A stretch of DNA of 11,450 nucleotides from an uncultured Ignavibacteriota bacterium. GTDB lineage: Bacteria > Bacteroidota > Ignavibacteria > Tepidaquicellales > Tepidaquicellaceae. The stretch lies in contig CALGOI010000310.1 in NCBI GenBank assembly GCA_937959065.1, forward strand, positions 1 to 11,450. Reading direction: 5' to 3'. The notes beneath the pieces are model-generated. The model ran no database searches, was not told where the DNA came from, and worked only from the letters and a program-made list of their open reading frames with translations. The stretch's first letter is position 1. Every line of letters begins with the position of its first letter. Positions 7,632-11,450 of the stretch are shown here, one piece after another. The translations under genes and the position numbers were made by a program.

Positions 7632-9710
7632 TTATTCTTTGTATGGGCTGTTATCTTCAGGCGTGTCCTGCTCCGGTTTCTTGTAAACTTCCGGGTCGAC
7701 ACTTTCCAGAACAAGTTCTGCGATATCCTTCACCTGAACTTCTTCAGCCTTTTCTTTTGCTTTTACTCCGTCTGTCAGCATTGTCATACAGAATGGACAG
7801 GCAGACGCGACTGTTTTTGCGCCGGTTTCAAGAGCTTCTTCAGTACGTTCGATGTTGACTCTCTTACCTTCGTGTTCCTCCATGAACATCCTTCCGCCAC
7901 CTGCGCCGCAGCAAAGACCTTTATCTTTGTAACGAGCCATCTCGACTATATCTACCCCGGGGATACTCGACAGCGATTTACGGGGTGAACTGTAAACATC
8001 ATTATATCTTCCAAGGTAACAGGAATCATGGTACGTAACTTTAGTCTTTATTTCTTTCTTTGGAATAAGCTTCTTCTCTTCGAGCATTTTGTCTATGAAC
8101 TCCGTATGGTGTGTGACATCCAGCTCGAGACCGAACTTTGAATACTCATTCTTTAACGTGTGCATGCAGTGCGGACAGGCTGTTACAACTTTCTTTACTT
8201 TATAATTCTTTAGCGTTTCTACGTTCTGCTCGATGAATTGTGTCGCTAAGAACTCATTACCGAGTCTTCTTGCCGGATCGCCTGTACATTTCTCTTCACT
8301 GCCTAGCACACCGAATTTAACTCCGGCTTCGTTCAGCAGTTTTGCGAATGACTTTGTTACATTTCTGTATCTTTTATCGAATGCACCCGCGCAGCCTGAC
8401 CAGAATACTATGTCCAGTTCCTCAGCTGAGCCGATTTCGCTTACTTTTTTAAGTGTACTGTACTTCTTCTCTTCCTCCATTTCCTTTGACAGCTCATCGA
8501 TCCAGTCGTTTCTCGCGTCAGCTCCGAAAGCCCACGGTGATTCATTGTTCTCGAGATTTTTGAATACTGTGTTCAGTTCCTGTGGAAAATCCGACTCCAT
8601 CATAGCAAGGTCGCGCCTCATATCTACAATCGAAGTAACGTGGTCTATCATTACAGGGCATTCCTGTACGCATGCGCGGCAGGTAGTACATGCCCATAGC
8701 TCCTGTGGTGTAATATAATCGTGAACAAGCGTCTTATCTAAAAGCGGGTCTTCCTTTACTCCGGCTGTAACGAGCTGTCCTTTGTCTTCGACTCTTTTCC
8801 TTATCTGTGTGATGATGAGTTTCGGGTTAAGCATCTTACCGGTCATATTAGCGGGGCAGACTTCAGTGCACCGTCCGCATTCGGTACAGGTGTACCCGTC
8901 CAGCATCTGCTTCCATGTAAGGTCCTCGATATCTTTTACTCCGTACTGCTCGATGCTCTCGTCTTCGAAATCTATCGGCTTTAAAACACCGTTTGGCTCA
9001 ATCCGGTAATTCGACAGGAATGTATTCGGAACGGATGAAAGCACGTGGAAGTGTTTGGAGTAGGGAAGGTAATTTAAAAAGCTGAGTACGACGATGTTGT
9101 GTGCCCACCAGAAGAACTTATAAAGAAACTCCGAACCGTTACCGCCGATCAGATTCGCAATGAATGTACTAACCGGCCTGTAACCCGTCGATTCACCGAT
9201 CAAAATTCTCTCGACGCTCGTACCGAACATCGTCACCATAACAAGGAGTATCATAATGAGAATGAATGTCGCGTCCAACCGTGAGTCCTTGCTGATGTTC
9301 TTTAACCTCTTTGGCGTGCCGGCGTATCTGCGTATGAGTGAAATTACCACTATCACAAATACCAGCAGACCGAAGAAGTCCTGTACGAAAGTTATTACAT
9401 TATAGAGCGGTCCGAGAAAATCGAGTGAGAAGTGGGGGAAGAATCCTTCTATGAATCCTTCTAATACAATAATACCCAGTACCAAAAATCCCCAGTAGAT
9501 GCAAAAATGCAGGAATCCCGCGTATCTTTTTCTGAATAGCTTGGTCTGGAGAAATGCGATCTCGAAGGTATTAACCAGTCTCTGCCCAATGTTACCGCCT
9601 CTGTCGTCACTCTTCCCGAGCATCAGGTATGACCGGACTTTCAGCAAAGAATAAGCGAAAAATCCCAGCGACCCGAAAAGAACGACAGCGAATATGATGG
9701 TATTTATCAT
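7632..9710 (-). CDS. Membrane-bound FadF/HdrD-like iron-sulfur oxidoreductase (probable ETF:menaquinone oxidoreductase type)
   Basis: A 692-residue fusion with three parts. The N-terminal NarI-like membrane domain (about 1-235) has five or six hydrophobic spans and candidate heme-ligand histidines His68, His204, His220 and His222. A ferredoxin-like domain binds two [4Fe-4S] clusters through CTECGRCTEVCP (Cys275, 278, 281, 285) and CTTCRACVQECP (Cys341, 344, 347, 351). Two CCG-type domains as in HdrB follow, with Cys440, Cys475, ACPHC (512, 515), Cys564, CCGAGGG (600-601) and ACPFC (638, 641). This architecture matches FadF/EMO proteins, which pass electrons from electron-transferring flavoprotein (acyl-CoA oxidation) to menaquinone. 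No etfAB or acyl-CoA dehydrogenase gene is in the window, so the electron donor is inferred. The ATG at 9710 places the first membrane span at the N-terminus. It is the first gene of the minus-strand run. Confidence 0.9.
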   Translation of the reverse strand: MINTIIFAVVLFGSLGFFAYSLLKVRSYLMLGKSDDRGGNIGQRLVNTFEIAFLQTKLFRKRYAGFLHFCIYWGFLVLGIIVLEGFIEGFFPHFSLDFLGPLYNVITFVQDFFGLLVFVIVVISLIRRYAGTPKRLKNISKDSRLDATFILIMILLVMVTMFGTSVERILIGESTGYRPVSTFIANLIGGNGSEFLYKFFWWAHNIVVLSFLNYLPYSKHFHVLSSVPNTFLSNYRIEPNGVLKPIDFEDESIEQYGVKDIEDLTWKQMLDGYTCTECGRCTEVCPANMTGKMLNPKLIITQIRKRVEDKGQLVTAGVKEDPLLDKTLVHDYITPQELWACTTCRACVQECPVMIDHVTSIVDMRRDLAMMESDFPQELNTVFKNLENNESPWAFGADARNDWIDELSKEMEEEKKYSTLKKVSEIGSAEELDIVFWSGCAGAFDKRYRNVTKSFAKLLNEAGVKFGVLGSEEKCTGDPARRLGNEFLATQFIEQNVETLKNYKVKKVVTACPHCMHTLKNEYSKFGLELDVTHHTEFIDKMLEEKKLIPKKEIKTKVTYHDSCYLGRYNDVYSSPRKSLSSIPGVDIVEMARYKDKGLCCGAGGGRMFMEEHEGKRVNIERTEEALETGAKTVASACPFCMTMLTDGVKAKEKAEEVQVKDIAELVLESVDPEVYKKPEQDTPEDNSPYKE

Positions 9711-9908
9711 TAAGCAGGGGTTATTAAGAAATTGTTAATATCTCAATTTATGTAATATGGATATAAGTTTAAAGATAATAAAAGGGATATGGGATGCCTT
9801 AAGCTAATGTGTAATATATTCATTTTGATAAAACTTTCTTCTTGAATGTAATGATTTATATGTGTAATATTTTTAAGTGAATAAGTGGAAATTCAACCAA
9901 TTTACCAC
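9711..9908. promoter_or_regulatory. Divergent AT-rich intergenic region
   Basis: This spacer separates the minus-strand run from the plus-strand propeller gene and should hold promoters for both. I found no perfect TAnnTTTG box on either strand. The nearest candidates are TATCTTTA on the minus strand (9777 down to 9770), one mismatch and no TTG at the right distance, and on the plus strand a TTG at 9842-9844 followed 20 bp later by TAATATTT (9865-9872). The second would begin transcription near 9880 and favours the ATG at 9909 over the GTG at 9885 as start. Location is convincing; exact elements are not. Confidence 0.4.
9807..9870 (+). repeat. Pair of 11-bp direct repeats in the divergent spacer
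   Basis: ATGTGTAATAT occurs exactly at 9807-9817 and 9860-9870, 53 bp apart start to start, close to five helical turns. A shorter relative, ATGTAATAT, lies at 9750-9758. They may be operator-like sites for a regulator acting on either gene, but the sequence is AT-rich and chance recurrence is possible. Confidence 0.35.
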
Positions 9909-11165
9909 ATGAATAAACTTCTGTTACTTATTTTTCTAAGTGTCATTCTATTGCCCGGTACTTCATCTGCTCAGTGGGTTCATCAGCAATCCGGTGTTTC
10001 GACGACTGAGTGGCGTAACGTCGAGTTTCTAAATGAAAATACAGGATTTATCTGCGGCTACAATACAATACTCAAAACAACAAATGGAGGAACCAATTGG
10101 ATCAATAAAACAATACCTCTTAGTTTTAATTTATACGATCTATTTATAGTTGATTCAAACATAATATACTGTGTTGGATTTTATGGAAGAATTTTAAAGA
10201 GCACAAACGGTGGTGATAATTGGATTAACCTATATAATGATACCTTAACATATCCTAAGTCTGTACATTTTGTAAATAAAGATACCGGATGGATAGCGGG
10301 GACCAGGAGTCTCCCAAATTACTCATTTCTTGTAAAAACAACTGACGGAGGAGCCACATTTTCTTCACAAGCTTTTGGAAACATTGCAATATGGGATGTT
10401 TACTTCAAAAACTCAAATACAGGAATATTAGTTGCAACAGCACTTATTTATCGTACAACAAATGGCGGGATAAACTGGTATCAGCCAAATTATAATTTTT
10501 ATGGTAATGGATATGAGTTTAATCGTATTGGTGTTGTTAACGATCAGTACTGCTGGATTGCATCTCGGACCAGGCCGGTATATAGATCAAATGATTTTGG
10601 AGAGAATTGGGATAGCATCGCTTCGATACCTTCAGGTGGTTTAAACGTCAACTCTACATTTTTTATTAATGAGAATATAGGTTGGGTTGGAGTTGATTTT
10701 GGTAAAGTATATAAAACTAATGATGGAGGTTTCAATTGGTTAGAATGTTCGACACCACAACCTTCAGGATTTATAAGTGACATTTTTTTTATAAATGGAA
10801 ACACCGGCTGGGCCGTTGAAGGTAATAATGGAAACATTTTTAAAACTACAACCGGAGGATGCAATACAGTAAATATTGTAATGAACAATAATCAACTACC
10901 AGAAAGAAATAAACTAAAACAGAACTATCCTAATCCTTTCAATCCGACAACAACCATAAAGTTTGATATTCCTAAAAAAGAATTTGTTACCTTGAAAGTA
11001 TATGACATTTCAGGGCGAGAGGTGGCGATACTTTTAAACAATTTCAAAAACGCCGGAAGCTACATAGCAGAGTTTGATGCTTCACATCTCTCAAGTGGAG
11101 TTTACTTTTACACTATCAAAGCGGGAAGTTTTGAGGAAACCAAGCGGATGGTGCTGATAAAGTAA
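9909..11165 (+). CDS. Secreted YCF48-like/Asp-box beta-propeller protein with T9SS sorting domain
   Basis: The 418-residue product from ATG 9909 starts with a clear signal peptide (MNKLLLLIFLSVILLPG, cleavage near SSAQ). A GTG at 9885 would add eight residues before it and is less likely. The body has seven repeats about 39-45 residues apart, each centred on an Asp-box-like [ST]-x-[ND]-x-G-x-x-[WF] turn: TTNGGTNW, STNGGDNW, TTDGGATF, TTNGGINW, SNDFGENW, TNDGGFNW and a degenerate TTTGGCN. This implies a seven-bladed propeller of the YCF48/sialidase-like class. The last 80 or so residues form a Por/T9SS type A sorting domain, from KLKQNYPNPFNP through YDISGREVA and SSGVYFY to KRMVLIK. The protein is expected to cross the outer membrane and stay at the surface or be released. 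Its ligand is unknown. The gene looks visibly more AT-rich than the minus-strand run. Confidence 0.92.
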   Translation: MNKLLLLIFLSVILLPGTSSAQWVHQQSGVSTTEWRNVEFLNENTGFICGYNTILKTTNGGTNWINKTIPLSFNLYDLFIVDSNIIYCVGFYGRILKSTNGGDNWINLYNDTLTYPKSVHFVNKDTGWIAGTRSLPNYSFLVKTTDGGATFSSQAFGNIAIWDVYFKNSNTGILVATALIYRTTNGGINWYQPNYNFYGNGYEFNRIGVVNDQYCWIASRTRPVYRSNDFGENWDSIASIPSGGLNVNSTFFINENIGWVGVDFGKVYKTNDGGFNWLECSTPQPSGFISDIFFINGNTGWAVEGNNGNIFKTTTGGCNTVNIVMNNNQLPERNKLKQNYPNPFNPTTTIKFDIPKKEFVTLKVYDISGREVAILLNNFKNAGSYIAEFDASHLSSGVYFYTIKAGSFEETKRMVLIK

Positions 11166-11210
11166 ATTAGGGTTAAAAATAAATAGTTGTCAAAAAGTTA
11201 TTTAAAGTGA

Positions 11211-11250
11211 AAAAGGGATACATGCGCATATGACCCTTTTACCATTTTTT
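11211..11250 (+). terminator. Candidate intrinsic terminator of the propeller gene
   Basis: AAAAGGG (11211-11217) pairs with CCCTTTT (11234-11240), and inside it CAT/ATG (11221-11223 with 11230-11232) can extend the stem past a small bulge. A run of six T follows at 11245-11250 after a 4-base spacer. It lies 45 bp after the stop codon, as expected for a terminator. The gap before the T run and the bulge make it imperfect. Confidence 0.5.
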
Positions 11251-11267
11251 CTCCCACTCCCATTTTC

Positions 11268-11275
11268 TATCTTTG
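11268..11275 (+). promoter_or_regulatory. Candidate Bacteroidota-type -7 promoter box
   Basis: TATCTTTG matches the TAnnTTTG -7 consensus of Bacteroidota sigma-A promoters exactly. The region where the -33 TTG is expected (about 11245-11250) has only a T run, so this is a half-match. Transcription would start near 11282, just before the palindromic element, and run rightward out of the window. Confidence 0.4.
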
Positions 11276-11287
11276 TAAAGAAATAAA

Positions 11288-11359
11288 ACTAAACCCCCTC
11301 TAATCCCCCCTTTGTACAAAGGGGGGAAGGCTTGGCTTGCCAAGACAGGGGGGTTTAGT
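11288..11359. repeat. 72-bp nested palindromic (MITE/REP-like) element
   Basis: The element is bounded by perfect 11-bp inverted ends, ACTAAACCCCC (11288-11298) and GGGGGTTTAGT (11349-11359). Inside are a perfect 22-bp palindrome at 11305-11326 (six C, TTTGTACAAA, six G) and a small hairpin CTTGGC-TT-GCCAAG at 11331-11344. Folded, it gives a closing stem with two inner hairpins. There is no room for a transposase and no clear target-site duplication. This form fits dispersed intergenic palindromes or miniature transposable elements; copy number elsewhere in the genome is unknown from this window. Confidence 0.75.
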
Positions 11360-11403
11360 GAAACATTTTAAAATATAAACTACCATGAAAAACTCAAAAA
11401 TAA

Positions 11404-11443
11404 ATTCGTACACATTCGCGTCAATCCGTGTTAATTCGTGGCT
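11404..11443 (+). repeat. Four degenerate 10-bp direct repeats
   Basis: Four head-to-tail units with exact 10-bp period: ATTCGTACAC, ATTCGCGTCA, ATCCGTGTTA and ATTCGTGGCT. The consensus is about ATTCGTGTCA. Similar strings of the CGTGTTAATTCGTGGCT kind recur between genes in Bacteroidota-type genomes, as far as I recall, so this is probably part of a dispersed intergenic repeat. The array ends seven bases before the window edge and may continue. Confidence 0.65.
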
Positions 11444-11450
11444 AAAAAAA

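Noticed and set aside
8233..8718. 161-codon open frame on the plus strand inside the oxidoreductase gene
   Set aside because: It lies wholly antisense to a gene with intact iron-sulfur motifs, its product is low-complexity Ser/Leu-rich, and it matches nothing I know. It is a shadow frame.
9711..9884. Intrinsic terminator or small RNA in the divergent spacer
   Set aside because: No GC-rich hairpin followed by a T run was found on either strand, and both flanking genes point away from the spacer.
9885..9908. GTG start that would extend the propeller protein by eight residues
   Set aside because: The added residues precede a signal peptide that is complete from the ATG at 9909, and the only promoter candidate would start transcription almost at the GTG.
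10544..10888. 114-codon minus-strand open frame inside the propeller gene
   Set aside because: Antisense to a well-supported repeat protein; the product has no recognisable domain and mirrors the repeated coding pattern.
11166..11450. CRISPR array or tRNA gene in the right-hand spacer
   Set aside because: The repeats are adjacent 10-bp units without spacers, and the palindrome does not fit a tRNA cloverleaf or contain a T-loop motif.

Overview
The window looks like a chromosomal segment from the Bacteroidota/Chlorobiota/Ignavibacteriota (FCB) lineage, most like Ignavibacteria. Three things point there. The plus-strand gene ends in a type IX secretion (Por/T9SS) sorting domain with a KLKQNYPNPFNP-type start. 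The MCE protein carries a GTGTLGKLVND-type segment. A perfect TAnnTTTG box, the -7 element of Bacteroidota sigma-A promoters, lies in the right-hand spacer. The assignment rests on motif recognition, not on a database search.

Positions 1-9710 hold nine genes on the minus strand with gaps of only -4 to +36 bp. In order of transcription (right to left) they are: a membrane FadF/HdrD-like iron-sulfur oxidoreductase (7632-9710), metK (6450-7595), an EI24/CysZ-like membrane protein (5689-6450), a very compact M42-like metallopeptidase-fold protein (5119-5685), purL (2873-5122), a predicted outer-membrane beta-barrel protein (2203-2862), and an MlaE/MlaF/MlaD-type lipid transport system (1390-2193, 599-1393, 1-583). 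The last of these runs off the left edge. TAATG and ATGA overlaps suggest translational coupling. The whole run is probably one long transcription unit that mixes housekeeping metabolism (SAM and purines), quinone-linked electron transfer and envelope lipid transport.

A 198-bp AT-rich divergent spacer (9711-9908) separates this run from one plus-strand gene (9909-11165). That gene encodes a secreted seven-motif Asp-box/YCF48-like beta-propeller with a T9SS tail. It is followed by a candidate terminator, a candidate Bacteroidota-type promoter, a 72-bp nested palindromic (MITE-like) element, and a 40-bp array of four 10-bp degenerate direct repeats ending near the right edge.

I do not see a CRISPR array, phage, toxin-antitoxin, defence or biosynthetic system. 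The least ordinary items are the compact M42-like protein with a substituted metal ligand fused by overlap to purL, the MlaF homologue with His in place of the Q-loop Gln, the unassigned barrel protein beside the Mla genes, and the repeat-rich right end.
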